This document shows, piece after piece, positions 8,541-17,314 of a stretch of 64,000 nt of DNA. Source of the DNA: Stomatobaculum longum. GTDB taxonomy: Bacteria > Bacillota > Clostridia > Lachnospirales > Lachnospiraceae. The first letter of the stretch is position 1. Each line of letters begins with the position of its first letter. The notes beneath the pieces are model-generated. The model was given only the letters and a program-made list of their open reading frames with translations, had not been told where the DNA came from and ran no database searches. The translations under genes and the position numbers were made by a program. The DNA lies in assembly GCA_000242235.1 (NCBI GenBank), contig JH590862.1:557321-621320 (forward strand), in the 5' to 3' direction.

Positions 8541-9395
8541 TCAAATTTCGCTTTGACACCGGTTCATCGTATTGCTTGATAAGCTTCCGTAGAGTTCTTC
8601 CCGTCTGTCCTCAAAACTCGGGAGCTTTTCGCGCACCTCGCGAAGCCGCTCGCTGTCCAAGTAGACCGGAAATACCGTCTCTCCCTCACCCGCGCTCGCC
8701 GTCACAACGCCCATCGGGTCTATGGCTGCGCTCTCTCCCATGCGGATTTTACTGTACTGATTTGCCGCGAGCAGATAGCAGGTATTCTCAACGGCGCGCG
8801 CCTTGAGCAGCGTGCGGAAGTGTTCGCTCTTTAAGTCGCCCTTGACCCAGGCCGAGGGCATCAGCAGGATTTCGGCGCCGCCGGCCCGCGCGACCCGCGC
8901 GACTTCCGGGAAACGGAGCTCATAGCAGACAAAGAGTCCCAGCTTCCCGAAGGGACTGTCAATCGGACGGAACAGCTGCTCGCCGCGCAGATAGTCATCC
9001 GACTCCCGGTACCCGAAGGCGTCATAGAGATGCGTCTTCCGGTAATGACCGCGAATCTCTCCCCTGTCATCCAGAATCAGCGCGCTGTTATAGCTGCGGT
9101 TTTCGCTGTCCGCCGTCTCTGCGCGCTCGTAGAAGCCAAAGACTGTCCAGATTGAAAACCGGGCGGCGAGTTCCCGCACGGCGCTGACAAAAGGCCCGTC
9201 CAATGCTTCCGCTGTCTCCGCGCGCAGCTCCCGCGTCATCCCGCGTGAAAACTCCGCCATGCAGGTCTCCGGGAACAGAATCAGCTCCGCCCGGAAGCGT
9301 TCCTGCGCCTCCCGCATCATCGCTTCCATTTTTTTAACATTATCGGTCACCTGTTCGGCCACCGTCATCTGGGCAATCGCAAAGGTGTGCCGCAT
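8541..9395 (-). CDS. Carbon-nitrogen hydrolase (nitrilase superfamily)
   Basis: A 284-residue amidase-type hydrolase with the complete catalytic triad: Glu43 in FPETCMAEF, Lys120 in HYRKTHLY, and Cys157 in GLFVCYELRFPE. The C-Y-LRFPE context resembles the Nit/omega-amidase branch, which hydrolyses short amides such as 2-oxoglutaramate, but the substrate is an inference. It is cytoplasmic, with no signal peptide. It starts two bases after the nitroreductase gene ends and precedes a second nitroreductase-like gene, so the enzymes are likely co-expressed. Confidence 0.87.
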   Translation of the reverse strand: MRHTFAIAQMTVAEQVTDNVKKMEAMMREAQERFRAELILFPETCMAEFSRGMTRELRAETAEALDGPFVSAVRELAARFSIWTVFGFYERAETADSENRSYNSALILDDRGEIRGHYRKTHLYDAFGYRESDDYLRGEQLFRPIDSPFGKLGLFVCYELRFPEVARVARAGGAEILLMPSAWVKGDLKSEHFRTLLKARAVENTCYLLAANQYSKIRMGESAAIDPMGVVTASAGEGETVFPVYLDSERLREVREKLPSFEDRREELYGSLSSNTMNRCQSEI

Positions 9396-9397
9396 TG

Positions 9398-9919
9398 TTA
9401 AAAACGCTCCACGAGATCCGCAATCGGCTTTCTCTTCTCATGCAGATGCGCCGGATGTGCCTCCGCCGCCTTTTCTCCGATCGGGAAGAGCGCAATCAGT
9501 TCGTACGGCGCCATCACAGGGAAGAGCTCTTTCGCGCGCGGTGCGTCAAAATACCCTACCCAGGTCGTGCCGAGTCCCTCCGCCTCGATGGCAAGCATGA
9601 TATGCGTCGCCACAATGCTCGCGTCAACCGTTGCAAAGTTCGTTTGATCAAACTCGCGCACCCAGGCCTCGCCCGGAACAGCCGCCACCATCAAAAAGCA
9701 GTCGGCCCCGAAAATGCAGGGGGTTATCTCATGTACCTTCTCCACCGCCTCCGGACTCTCGAGCAGAAATACGCGGAACGGCTGCTCATTGTGTGCGGTC
9801 GGCGCAATGCGCGCTGCCTCCAGAATGCGCTCCAGTTTCTCCGCCGCCACCGGTGCCCCCGTCAGTTTTCTGCAGGAATAGCGTTCGCGCGCAAATTCCA
9901 AAAAATTCATCTTATCCAT
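9398..9919 (-). CDS. Nitroreductase family protein
   Basis: A 173-residue FMN-dependent oxidoreductase-fold protein. It begins FLEFARERYSCRKLTG (FMN-phosphate region) and has the conserved APTAHNEQPFRV segment. EGLGTTWVGYF precedes the C-terminal IALFPIGEKA motif. It is related to small nitroreductases of Clostridia whose physiological substrates are mostly unknown. AAGGAG lies upstream of the ATG. It sits between the YcxB-like and nitrilase genes with gaps of 18 and 2 bases. Confidence 0.87.
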   Translation of the reverse strand: MDKMNFLEFARERYSCRKLTGAPVAAEKLERILEAARIAPTAHNEQPFRVFLLESPEAVEKVHEITPCIFGADCFLMVAAVPGEAWVREFDQTNFATVDASIVATHIMLAIEAEGLGTTWVGYFDAPRAKELFPVMAPYELIALFPIGEKAAEAHPAHLHEKRKPIADLVERF

Positions 9920-9937
9920 CGTGAATCTTCTCCTTCC

Positions 9938-10495
9938 TCAGGAAGCCTTCTTCTTCCGGTTCCAGAACAGCGGAAATCCCGCACCGAGTGCGCGGAACTT
10001 CTTGCCGCTTTTCCGCTCGATCCACGCCGCAAACCCGGCCGCATCCGCCGGTTGCAACGCTCCCATGTCGACAACGACCGCGGTCTGCGGGTTGCGGAAC
10101 AGGTAAAAGCGCTGTGCGTCCTTTGCGAGGCGCAGAAGCTCCTCGTATCTCCAGGATCCGCTGTCCTCAATTTGAATTTCTTCCTCCGCAAAGCGGTAAA
10201 TGACATGCCCCTCGGCATCGCCGCGCTGTTTTAAGACGGCGTCCGCCCGTGCCTTTGCGACGGTATTCCAGCCAAGCAGCAGCCAGACCCCGAGTGCAAT
10301 ACAGAGCACCCGCTGCGGTGTCCCGAACACAGGGCTGAACCCGAAGGCAGTCAGCACCGCCCCCATCGCAACCCGGCTCCAGATGCGCAATTTTTCAAAT
10401 AAAAGGAACTGTGCGCGAAATAAGCCCCGCACAGCCTCCTCCGTAAACACGGTCTCCGTCTCGTAGCGCACACCGCGCTCTCTCTGTTCGTCCAT
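9938..10495 (-). CDS. YcxB-like membrane protein
   Basis: A 185-residue protein with two hydrophobic segments (about residues 42-57 and 62-77). These are followed by a soluble domain with the YcxB-like pattern E-I-ED-G...W--Y-ELLRLAKDAQRFYLF, then ADAAGFAAWIERKSGKKF. Family function is unknown. It opens the four-gene minus-strand run of YcxB-like, nitroreductase, nitrilase and nitroreductase-like genes. AGAGGA lies upstream of its ATG. Confidence 0.7.
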   Translation of the reverse strand: MDEQRERGVRYETETVFTEEAVRGLFRAQFLLFEKLRIWSRVAMGAVLTAFGFSPVFGTPQRVLCIALGVWLLLGWNTVAKARADAVLKQRGDAEGHVIYRFAEEEIQIEDSGSWRYEELLRLAKDAQRFYLFRNPQTAVVVDMGALQPADAAGFAAWIERKSGKKFRALGAGFPLFWNRKKKAS

Positions 10496-10578
10496 CGTAT
10501 TTTTCCTCTTGTTGTTATGCTGCTCTTATTTTGCTACGGTTCTCCGCAAAATTCCATGAATTTTTGATGAATTCCCCG

Positions 10579-11760
10579 TCAAAGCTCCTCGCCATAACAA
10601 AAGGCATAATTGACAAAAAAACGGACGCCGGACGCAAGGGCGCTTTCCTCGATTTGAAACCGCGGGCTGTGATTCGGATAGCGCTTTTCTGCGTCCTCAC
10701 TCCCGCCGCCGAGTGCCAGAAAACACTTCGGATTCTCATATTTTGCGAAGTCCTCGCCGCTCATGCGGACACCGCCCGACCGCAATCGATCGCCAAAGAT
10801 AGAGGCCGTCGCACGGCGCGCGGTCTCGGTGCAGGCTGCATCGTTGATGAGCGGCGGCGGTCCCGGCTCATAACGGACGCTGATCTCTGTCCCCGTGCTC
10901 TCGCCGATGCCGCGCGCAATCCGCTGTAAAAGTGCCGGGAAGCGCTCTCTGACCTCTGTGTCAAAGCTGCGGCCGGTTCCGAGCAGCACCGCCCGATCCG
11001 GAATCACATTGGCGCTCTGTCCCGCCTGAAACGAAGTTACGCCGAGCAACGCCGCGGTCTGCGGGTCGAATTCCCGCGCGAGCGCACGCTGCAGTTCCTC
11101 CACGAACAGGCACCCCGCCGGAATCGGATCGATTGCGCGCTGCGGCGCCGCGCCGTGTCCGCCTCTGCCGCGAATCTCTACTCGGAAAGTATCCGAAGCC
11201 GCCATCACGGGACCGCTCTCAAGGGTCGCCGTTCCGGCTTCCATGTCTCCCCAGATATGGAGACCGATCAGCCGGTCGCAGCGGCGCACCAGCGGGTGGT
11301 CCTTCATCCGCTCCGCGCCGCTGTTCCGGATTTCTTCCTCCGCCGGCTGAAAAATGAAGAGAATATCGACCGGAAGTTCCTCCCGCAGCTCCGTGAGCAC
11401 ACGCGCCGCCACTAGGAGCATCGCGAGATGGCTGTCGTGCCCGCAGGCATGCATCACCCCCGGCACTTCCGAGGCAAACGGCAGGCCGGTCTCTTCCTGT
11501 ACCGGCAGCGCGTCCATATCGGCCCGCATGCCGAGCAAGGCCCCCTTGCTCTTTCCGCCGCGAAGATACGACAGAACTCCCGTACCGACCGCGCGCTCCG
11601 CCGTGAGGCCGAGTGCCTGCAGATAGGTCATGATTTTTTCCTGGGTACCTGACTCCTTCCAGGAGATTTCCGGATGCGCGTGGAATTCCCGCCGCAGCGC
11701 CGTGAGTTCGTCTCTGTGTTGCGCCACCCGCGCAGCAATTTCTTCTTCCCGCTTTGTCAT
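10579..11760 (-). CDS. M20 family amidohydrolase (aminoacylase / N-acyl amino acid hydrolase type)
   Basis: A 393-residue dizinc amidohydrolase of the M20D group. Motifs: HPEISWKE near the N-terminus, GMRADMDALPVQEE, the metal-binding MHACGHDSH, FQPAEEE with the catalytic Glu pair, and GLHIWGD. These enzymes remove acyl groups from amino acids or amides; the exact substrate cannot be assigned. The start ATG overlaps the stop of the upstream MATE gene as ATGA (4 bp), so the two are translationally coupled. Confidence 0.88.
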   Translation of the reverse strand: MTKREEEIAARVAQHRDELTALRREFHAHPEISWKESGTQEKIMTYLQALGLTAERAVGTGVLSYLRGGKSKGALLGMRADMDALPVQEETGLPFASEVPGVMHACGHDSHLAMLLVAARVLTELREELPVDILFIFQPAEEEIRNSGAERMKDHPLVRRCDRLIGLHIWGDMEAGTATLESGPVMAASDTFRVEIRGRGGHGAAPQRAIDPIPAGCLFVEELQRALAREFDPQTAALLGVTSFQAGQSANVIPDRAVLLGTGRSFDTEVRERFPALLQRIARGIGESTGTEISVRYEPGPPPLINDAACTETARRATASIFGDRLRSGGVRMSGEDFAKYENPKCFLALGGGSEDAEKRYPNHSPRFQIEESALASGVRFFVNYAFCYGEEL

Positions 11761-13061
11761 GCCGCCTTCCTTTCCTTTCCCCGCAGCATACGGATACCTA
11801 TGCCCGTGACCACAATCTCTGCCGCCGGCATCGCAATCCAGACGCCGGTCATGCCAAAGAGTGCGGAGAAGAGCAACAAGAACGGCAGCACCAGGACAAT
11901 TCCGCGGAGCAGCGATAAAACCTGCGCCTGCTTGTCCCGCGCCGTCGACACGAAGTACATAATGGTCAATAAGTTAAACCCGAGAAACACACAACTCGTA
12001 AAGTAAAGGCGGAAGCCCTCCACGGCGAGCCGCTGCATCTCCGCATTGTTCTCGTGATTAAAGAGCGCCGTAATCTGTGCGGGGAAGCCCATCATTGCGA
12101 CATAGAAGACAGCCGAGGCAAGTCCGACCGCAATCAAGGCGTCGCGATAGGTGAGATGCAACTTTTCTGTGTCGTGCGACGCGAAAAAGCGCCCGAATAG
12201 CGGCTGGGATCCCTGTGCAATGCCGTTGTAAACCGCAATCACAACGAGGATGATGTTTGCCAGGACGCCGTAGGCCGCAACCCCGGCATTGCCCGCGAGG
12301 CGCAGAATGATGATATTGAAGACAATCATCACGATGCCGGTCGTAATCTCACTGATCAGCGAGGAAACGCCGAGCGAAAGCATGCGCCGCAGTTCTTCGA
12401 AACGATAGCCCCGCTTGACCGGATAGAAACTGCTCTTTTTCCGGATCAGATGCAACGAGAGCACCAGAATACCCATGACAGGCGAAAAGACCGTCGCGAG
12501 CACCGCGCCGAAAATACCGAGTCCCATCGGAAAAATAAAAATATAGTCAAAAATCGTATTAAAGACACTGCCCGCAATCATGCCGAGCATCGCAAGTTTG
12601 GGACCTCCGTCGTTCTTGACAAAAGCCGAAAAAATCGAATTCGAGATAAACGCCGGGGCAAAGAGCAGCACCATGCGGAGATAAATCTTTGTCATCTCAT
12701 AGGTCTCCGCCTTCGCGCCGAGAAGCACGGTCAGAGGATCCACAAAGAAAAGACCGAGCAGAGAAAAACAGAGTCCGGCCAGTACACCGGAAATCGCCGC
12801 TGTCGTATAAATCCGTCTGGAGCGCTCGGCGTCTCCGACCGTGCGGGATATAATGAAGCGCGCCGCGCCGCCGATGCCGATCATCAGGCCGACGCTGTTG
12901 ATAAAATTATAAATCGGTATGGCCAGGTTGAGCGCGGCAAGGCCGTTGGCGCCAAGTCCTTTGGCAACAAAATAGGTATCTGCCAGAATATAAATCGACT
13001 GTCCTATCATGGCGAGCATACTTGACAAAACGTACTCCAGAAATTCCCTTTCGCGACTCAT
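11757..13061 (-). CDS. MATE family efflux transporter
   Basis: A 434-residue polytopic membrane protein with about twelve hydrophobic helices. MATE features include the ADTYFVAKGLGANGLAALNLAIP segment near the N-terminus and a second-half counterpart (AAYGVLANI, IAQGSQPLFGRFF). It likely exports a drug or metabolite in exchange for Na+ or H+. Its N-terminus is slightly short for the family, but the start has an upstream GGGGGA ribosome site. It is coupled to the M20 hydrolase downstream, which may process or share the transported compound. Confidence 0.87.
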   Translation of the reverse strand: MSREREFLEYVLSSMLAMIGQSIYILADTYFVAKGLGANGLAALNLAIPIYNFINSVGLMIGIGGAARFIISRTVGDAERSRRIYTTAAISGVLAGLCFSLLGLFFVDPLTVLLGAKAETYEMTKIYLRMVLLFAPAFISNSIFSAFVKNDGGPKLAMLGMIAGSVFNTIFDYIFIFPMGLGIFGAVLATVFSPVMGILVLSLHLIRKKSSFYPVKRGYRFEELRRMLSLGVSSLISEITTGIVMIVFNIIILRLAGNAGVAAYGVLANIILVVIAVYNGIAQGSQPLFGRFFASHDTEKLHLTYRDALIAVGLASAVFYVAMMGFPAQITALFNHENNAEMQRLAVEGFRLYFTSCVFLGFNLLTIMYFVSTARDKQAQVLSLLRGIVLVLPFLLLFSALFGMTGVWIAMPAAEIVVTGIGIRMLRGKERKAA

Positions 13062-13121
13062 ACTTCCCCCAGTTTACTTATGTTCTTTATCGTTATACTA
13101 AAAGAACCGACGCGCAAAAGT

Positions 13122-13157
13122 CAAGAGGCGGAACCCCCGAAAGAGTTCCGCCTCTTG
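13122..13157 (-). terminator. Terminator-like hairpin after the cupin gene
   Basis: A 13-bp perfect stem (13122-13134 with 13145-13157), 10-nt loop. On the minus strand it is followed by GACTTTT, a weak U-tract. It lies 16 bases past the cupin stop codon. Confidence 0.65.
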
Positions 13158-13173
13158 TTGCCTTTCACCGTGC

Positions 13174-13833
13174 TCACGCCAGCGTGAGCAGCAGCGCCAT
13201 CTTAAACTGTCCGTTTGCCTTTACGCTGTGCCGTCCGCCCTTTGCCATGCGGAACTGGTCACCCGCCTTCAGGCTGTGCGGCGTGCCCTCATAGACAATC
13301 TCACCTTCGCCCTCCAGCGCAAAAATCAGCGCATCTCCGGGCGCGCTGTGCTCCGAGAGCCCCGTGCCCGCATCAAACGCCATGACGACAAACTTCATGT
13401 TCGGATTGGATGCGACATCCATATTGACGACGCTCCCCTTTTCATAGGAAAGCAAATCGCTGAGCCGAAATACCTCACCTGCCTTGACCTGTTCGTTCAT
13501 AGTAATATCCTTTCCCGGAATCACTTCCGTATAAATGAATCCCTCTTCCGTTCGCACGCCGCAGAGCGTATTTTTTCTGACCAGCATCGCAGTCCCCGCT
13601 GTGAGTGTGCGAAGTCTCTCCTTCTCCTCCACCGCGTTGCGAAGCCGGAATTCGCCGCTCCCGAAGTTGCCGAGATAGAGCACATCCTCCGGATAGCGCT
13701 CCGCGCTGATATCCGTGTTTCGGCCGAGTGAAAAATACGTCACACCGACGCTGCCGCTCTCCGTTTCCCGCGTGGAAATCGTGAGTCCCGCCTTCGGCGC
13801 GTGATCCTCTGAAAGCGAAAACTTTCTCTCCAT
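13174..13833 (-). CDS. Cupin-domain protein
   Basis: A 219-residue small beta-rich protein. The C-terminal half has a cupin barrel: a first motif near SEHSAPGDALIFALEGEGEI and a second in LKAGDQFRMAKGGRHSVKA. The N-terminal half resembles a second, degenerate cupin unit (VLYLGNFGSGEF). The His residues could bind a metal; the ligand is unknown. The start at 13833 is chosen because AAGGAGGA lies directly upstream; the frame extends to 13908 without ribosome-site support. It is flanked by its own terminator and a divergent CPBP gene. Confidence 0.8.
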   Translation of the reverse strand: MERKFSLSEDHAPKAGLTISTRETESGSVGVTYFSLGRNTDISAERYPEDVLYLGNFGSGEFRLRNAVEEKERLRTLTAGTAMLVRKNTLCGVRTEEGFIYTEVIPGKDITMNEQVKAGEVFRLSDLLSYEKGSVVNMDVASNPNMKFVVMAFDAGTGLSEHSAPGDALIFALEGEGEIVYEGTPHSLKAGDQFRMAKGGRHSVKANGQFKMALLLTLA

Positions 13834-13927
13834 AAGTCTCCTCCTTTCGTCAACTATTATCGCAGATACCCGACCCTTTCGCAAGGAGATTTCGCTGCGC
13901 TCATTCATTTGCCCCGTCCCGGCGCTC

Positions 13928-13956
13928 TTGTCTTTTCTCGCCGTTTCCAGTATAGT
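13928..13956 (+). promoter_or_regulatory. Promoter of the CPBP protease gene
   Basis: TTGTCT (13928-13933), a 17-base spacer and TATAGT (13951-13956). Transcription would start near 13963, leaving a short leader before the ATG at 13985. This argues against upstream starts. Confidence 0.6.
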
Positions 13957-13984
13957 TTTACCAGACTATTTGCTCGGAGGTACT

Positions 13985-14695
13985 ATGAAAATTCAAAATT
14001 CCCGGAAAAGTGATGTGCTTCTGCTCATCACCTATTTTGTCTTCTACACCCTGGTGCTCTCACTCCTTCTCGCCTTCGCCGCCGCACATATCCCGCTCTT
14101 TCGAAATGGCGTGGTTTACTACGGCGCTTACGGCGCAGGTACACTGCTCACCTTCCTGATTTTCTTTTGGCAGAAAAAGAAAGTGCTCCGCGAAGACTTT
14201 GAAAAATTCCGCGCGCATTTCGGCAAGAGCTGCCGCGTGGTGTTTCTCGCGCTGTTCATCATCTATCTCTGCAATATTCTGATTAATCTCCTGTTGCAGC
14301 ATTTCCATATCAGCAACCAGAATCAGAACGTGCTCGGCGGTCTGGCGGCCGGCGGTTATCTCTGGCTCCTGATTTTGCTCGCCGTTGTATTCGCACCGGT
14401 CGTCGAGGAACTGGTTTTCCGGAATATCATTTTTAACCGTCTCTATCCAAAGAACCATCTGCTCGCCTACCTTGTCTCGATGGTCACCTTCTCGCTGCTC
14501 CACGGCGCGGCGGCCCTGACGAGCGGAAAGCCGCGGGATATGCTTGCCACACTTATCTATCTGCCGCTCGCCTTTTTCCTCTGCCGGCTCTATGAGACGC
14601 GGAAAAATATCATTTTTCCGATTGCGCTCCACTTCGTCAACAATCTGCTCGCGGTCCTTCTTCTTCTGTTACTGCAAGCAGTCAAAGGAGCCTGA
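13985..14695 (+). CDS. CPBP family intramembrane glutamic protease
   Basis: A 236-residue membrane protein with about seven helices and the CPBP (Abi/CAAX protease-like) motifs: the EE pair followed by R (VVEELVFRN), the F-x3-H type LLHG, and ALHFVNN near the C-terminus. Relatives cleave prenylated or bacteriocin-type peptides or act in signalling; the substrate here is unknown. GGAGG lies five bases before the ATG. The Crp/Fnr-type gene starts three bases after its stop, so the two form an operon ending at the 15404-15451 hairpin. Confidence 0.85.
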   Translation: MKIQNSRKSDVLLLITYFVFYTLVLSLLLAFAAAHIPLFRNGVVYYGAYGAGTLLTFLIFFWQKKKVLREDFEKFRAHFGKSCRVVFLALFIIYLCNILINLLLQHFHISNQNQNVLGGLAAGGYLWLLILLAVVFAPVVEELVFRNIIFNRLYPKNHLLAYLVSMVTFSLLHGAAALTSGKPRDMLATLIYLPLAFFLCRLYETRKNIIFPIALHFVNNLLAVLLLLLLQAVKGA

Positions 14696-14698
14696 GCC

Positions 14699-15373
14699 AT
14701 GAAAAAAGCCTTTCCGGTCATGAAAACCTGCCCGCTCTTTGCCGGCATCGCAGAGAGCGACTATGAGAACCTGCTCGCTGCACTCTCCGCCAAAGAAGAC
14801 TTCTTTCCGAAGAACGAAACGGTGATTCAGATCGGAGATTCCGGCAAACGCGCCGGACTGGTGCTCTCTGGCGTTCTTGAAGTTTCCTTTTACGATGAAA
14901 ATGCCACTCTGGTCAGTGTGACTCGGATTGAACCCGGTAATGTCTTTGGCGCCATGATGCTCTGCGCCAAGGTCACCGACAGTCCCATTCATCTCCGTGC
15001 GGTCTCCGACTGTACCCTGCTCTTTCTGGACTTCTCGCGCCTCTTGCAGAATGCCGCGCGCCAGAGCGCCGCGGAGACACAACTCGCCGCAAACCTGCTC
15101 GGCTATTTTGCCAGACGCTCTTTTCTGCTCACACAGAAAATTCGCATTCTCGGGCAAAAAAAACTGCGCGACAAATTAAAGCTCTACTTCACGACCCTGC
15201 CCAAGCAGAAAAACGGCATCCGGAAACTCCCGCTCTCTAAAACCGAGCTCGCGAGCTTTCTCTACGCGGACCGCAGCGCGCTCTCCAGAGAGCTGTCCCG
15301 CATGCAGGAAGAGGGCATCATCGCAATGGATGGCAAGGAGATTGTCATTCTGGATCCGGATTTCCTCGACTGA
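14699..15373 (+). CDS. Crp/Fnr family transcriptional regulator
   Basis: A 224-residue regulator. The N-terminal cyclic-nucleotide-binding-like beta barrel (about residues 10-120) includes the G-SGKRAGLVLSGVLEV segment. A long dimerisation helix follows, then a winged helix-turn-helix (LSKTELASFLYADRSALSRELSRMQ). No Cys cluster of the Fnr 4Fe-4S type is seen at the N-terminus, although two Cys residues are present in the sensor domain. The ligand is unknown. It is cotranscribed with the CPBP protease gene. Confidence 0.88.
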   Translation: MKKAFPVMKTCPLFAGIAESDYENLLAALSAKEDFFPKNETVIQIGDSGKRAGLVLSGVLEVSFYDENATLVSVTRIEPGNVFGAMMLCAKVTDSPIHLRAVSDCTLLFLDFSRLLQNAARQSAAETQLAANLLGYFARRSFLLTQKIRILGQKKLRDKLKLYFTTLPKQKNGIRKLPLSKTELASFLYADRSALSRELSRMQEEGIIAMDGKEIVILDPDFLD

Positions 15374-15403
15374 ATCCGGCTTTTCTTCTCCGTACAGCTT
15401 GCA

Positions 15404-15451
15404 AAAAAGCGGTTCCGGCGCCTGCCTCACGCAGCGCCGGAACCGCTTTTT
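15404..15451 (+). terminator. Intrinsic terminator after the Crp/Fnr gene
   Basis: An 18-bp perfect stem (15404-15421 with 15434-15451), 12-nt loop. It starts with an A-tract and ends in a T-tract, so it can also act on transcripts from the other strand. Confidence 0.88.
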
Positions 15452-15591
15452 CTTTCCGCATACATCATCCCATATCGAGATGAAGATTTCCTTCCATCCG
15501 TTGGTATTACCTGTTGTCCTGCCTTCAAAATCTGTGGACGCTTTCCCGCAATATCAAACTTTGGAGCGGTGATTATCCTCTTTTGTCTTAT

Positions 15592-15821
15592 CACCCCCCA
15601 TGTCAGGATGGAACTTTCCGCCTGCGTCTGTGACCGGATTTGCAACTGTTTTTGCGCCACCGTCGGATCCGGACTTATTCTTCCTGCATTCGATACAAGG
15701 TCCGTCACAAAAAAGACAACCAGCCTGTTTCAAGAAATTCCCCTCCGGCCATACTGTTTCCGGGAAGATGTATGCAGAGAAAAGCCTTGCATCCCCCGGG
15801 TCGGAATGAAACTCTCCGCCT
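15592..15821 (-). repeat. Dispersed repeat, copy A, flanked by imperfect direct repeats
   Basis: Bases 15681-15790 (minus strand) match copy B at 4622-4731 over 110 nt without gaps. Copy A is bracketed by a 32-nt imperfect direct repeat (15790-15821 and 15592-15623, about 25 of 32 identical). Both flanks read in frame as GGEFHSDPG and GGKFHPDMGG. The frame (minus strand, about 15860 to 15554) encodes a Cys-containing peptide, CLFCDGPCIECRK. It has no clear start site, because it opens inside the end of the DUF815 gene. It is best treated as a decayed gene or repeat element of unknown nature. It fills most of the 497-base gap between the Crp/Fnr and DUF815 genes. Confidence 0.5.
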
Positions 15822-15869
15822 TTTCTACGGCGAGAGCTTTTATATGTCTCCGCAACGCATATGGTAATC

Positions 15870-17171
15870 TCAGTTTCCGAGCTCCGCATTGATAAACTGC
15901 TGGGCCGTACGTCCCGACACCCCGCCGTGCCGCAATTCAAACTGGTCTGCGCGCCGCAGCAGCTCTTCCTCCGCAAGCGTTATGCCGTGGCGCTCGGCGA
16001 GCGCCAGTACAATCTCGTGATAGGCCCGGCGCGCCGGTTTGTAGTACCCGATCGAGAGACCGAAGCGGTTCGCGAGCGAGAGCTTTTCCTCCATCGTGTC
16101 GGAGTGATGAATGTCCGCATCCTGCTCCACATCATTCCGGTCTCTCCAGCTCTCCCGGATCAAATGTCGCCGGTTCGAAGTCGCGTAAATCAACACATTG
16201 TCCGGACGGGTCTCTACGCCGCCTTCAATGACTGCCTTTAAGAACTTATACTCCGACTCATTTTCCTCGAAAGACAGATCATCCATATAGATGATGAAGC
16301 GATAATTTCTGTTCTTGATTTCCGCGAGCACCTCGGAGAGCCGCCGGAACTGATACTTGTAGATCTCTATCATGCGGAGACCGTCTTTGTAATACTCGTT
16401 CACAACCGCCTTGATGCTCGTCGACTTTCCCGTGCCGCTGTCGCCGTAAAGCAGCACATTGTTGGCTCTCTGCCCGCGAAGAAAAGCTTCCGTATTTTTC
16501 CGGAGCTCTTCCTTCTGCGTCTCGTAGCCGATCAGATCCGAGAATTGCACGGCATCCATGTTGCGGATGGCCTTTAATAAGGTCCCCTTCGTCTCATCGT
16601 CTTCGAGACGGAAAGCTGCGTTGAGGCCGAACTTACCCACGCCGTAGGCGCGGTAAAAATCACTCATCGTCGCAAAAAAGGCGGCGTCGCTCTCCGCAGC
16701 CGCAAGCTTCCGGCTCAGCACCTTCACCTTCTCACTGACCGCCCGATAACAGCGCACGGCAGGCTTCGGCAAAGCCCGATAGTTTGTCAGCACCGAGAAA
16801 CAGTTCATGCCGAGTGCGGTCTCGAGCGGCTGAAAGTCATAGTAAAACAGCGCGCGAAAAATATGAAAATCCTGCTCCACAAAGGTATTCACACTGCCCT
16901 TGCCCGCGCCGGTCTTCTCCGCCGTCAGTGTAAACGGATTTTCATCCATCATGAGCAGATAACTCAAATAATTTTGCCACAGATTCTCGTCGAAGCCATA
17001 TTCCGTCGCAAGTTCCAACAGTTCCCGCACGGCGCGATAAGCGCGCTGTCTGTGTTCCGCAGTCAAGGTCTCCCCCCGTTTCCGCTCCCCCTCCAGCGCA
17101 GCGAGCGTCGCGAGCACTCCCTGCTCCGCCGTCTTGCCGTACATCAATAAATTCGAGACCAATACGTCCAT
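15870..17171 (-). CDS. DUF815 family AAA+ ATP-binding protein
   Basis: A 433-residue protein with an N-terminal helical region and a C-terminal AAA+ domain: Walker A GDSGTGKST, Walker B IIYMDDLSF, a sensor-1 Asn in YATSNRRHL, and a conserved SLANRFGL segment. This is the DUF815 family of bacterial P-loop ATPases, whose cellular role is not established. The start at 17171 follows a GGAGG ribosome site; the longer frame to 17339 would overlap the divergent promoter and gene. It is transcribed divergently from the DUF4259-like gene. Confidence 0.85.
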   Translation of the reverse strand: MDVLVSNLLMYGKTAEQGVLATLAALEGERKRGETLTAEHRQRAYRAVRELLELATEYGFDENLWQNYLSYLLMMDENPFTLTAEKTGAGKGSVNTFVEQDFHIFRALFYYDFQPLETALGMNCFSVLTNYRALPKPAVRCYRAVSEKVKVLSRKLAAAESDAAFFATMSDFYRAYGVGKFGLNAAFRLEDDETKGTLLKAIRNMDAVQFSDLIGYETQKEELRKNTEAFLRGQRANNVLLYGDSGTGKSTSIKAVVNEYYKDGLRMIEIYKYQFRRLSEVLAEIKNRNYRFIIYMDDLSFEENESEYKFLKAVIEGGVETRPDNVLIYATSNRRHLIRESWRDRNDVEQDADIHHSDTMEEKLSLANRFGLSIGYYKPARRAYHEIVLALAERHGITLAEEELLRRADQFELRHGGVSGRTAQQFINAELGN

Positions 17172-17218
17172 CGCAATCCTCCTTTTGTTTCCGCTCAGTA
17201 TACCGCCGAAACTTTCGC

Positions 17219-17246
17219 TTGGAAAGAGCGCCCACACGTGTATAAT
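17219..17246 (+). promoter_or_regulatory. Promoter of the DUF4259-like gene
   Basis: TTGGAA (17219-17224), a 16-base spacer and a perfect TATAAT (17241-17246). It lies in the divergent region between the DUF815 ATPase and the DUF4259-like gene. Confidence 0.55.
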
Positions 17247-17314
17247 AGTGGAGAAGATATGTAGAGTTTGCTGTGCCGCACATAGCGCACACGGAAAGAA
17301 AAGAGGACAAAACC

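Noticed and set aside
15554..15976. 140-aa minus-strand ORF covering repeat copy A as a real gene
   Set aside because: Its start lies inside the DUF815 coding region in another frame, there is no ribosome site, and the likely continuation is in another frame. Described as a repeat or decayed element instead.
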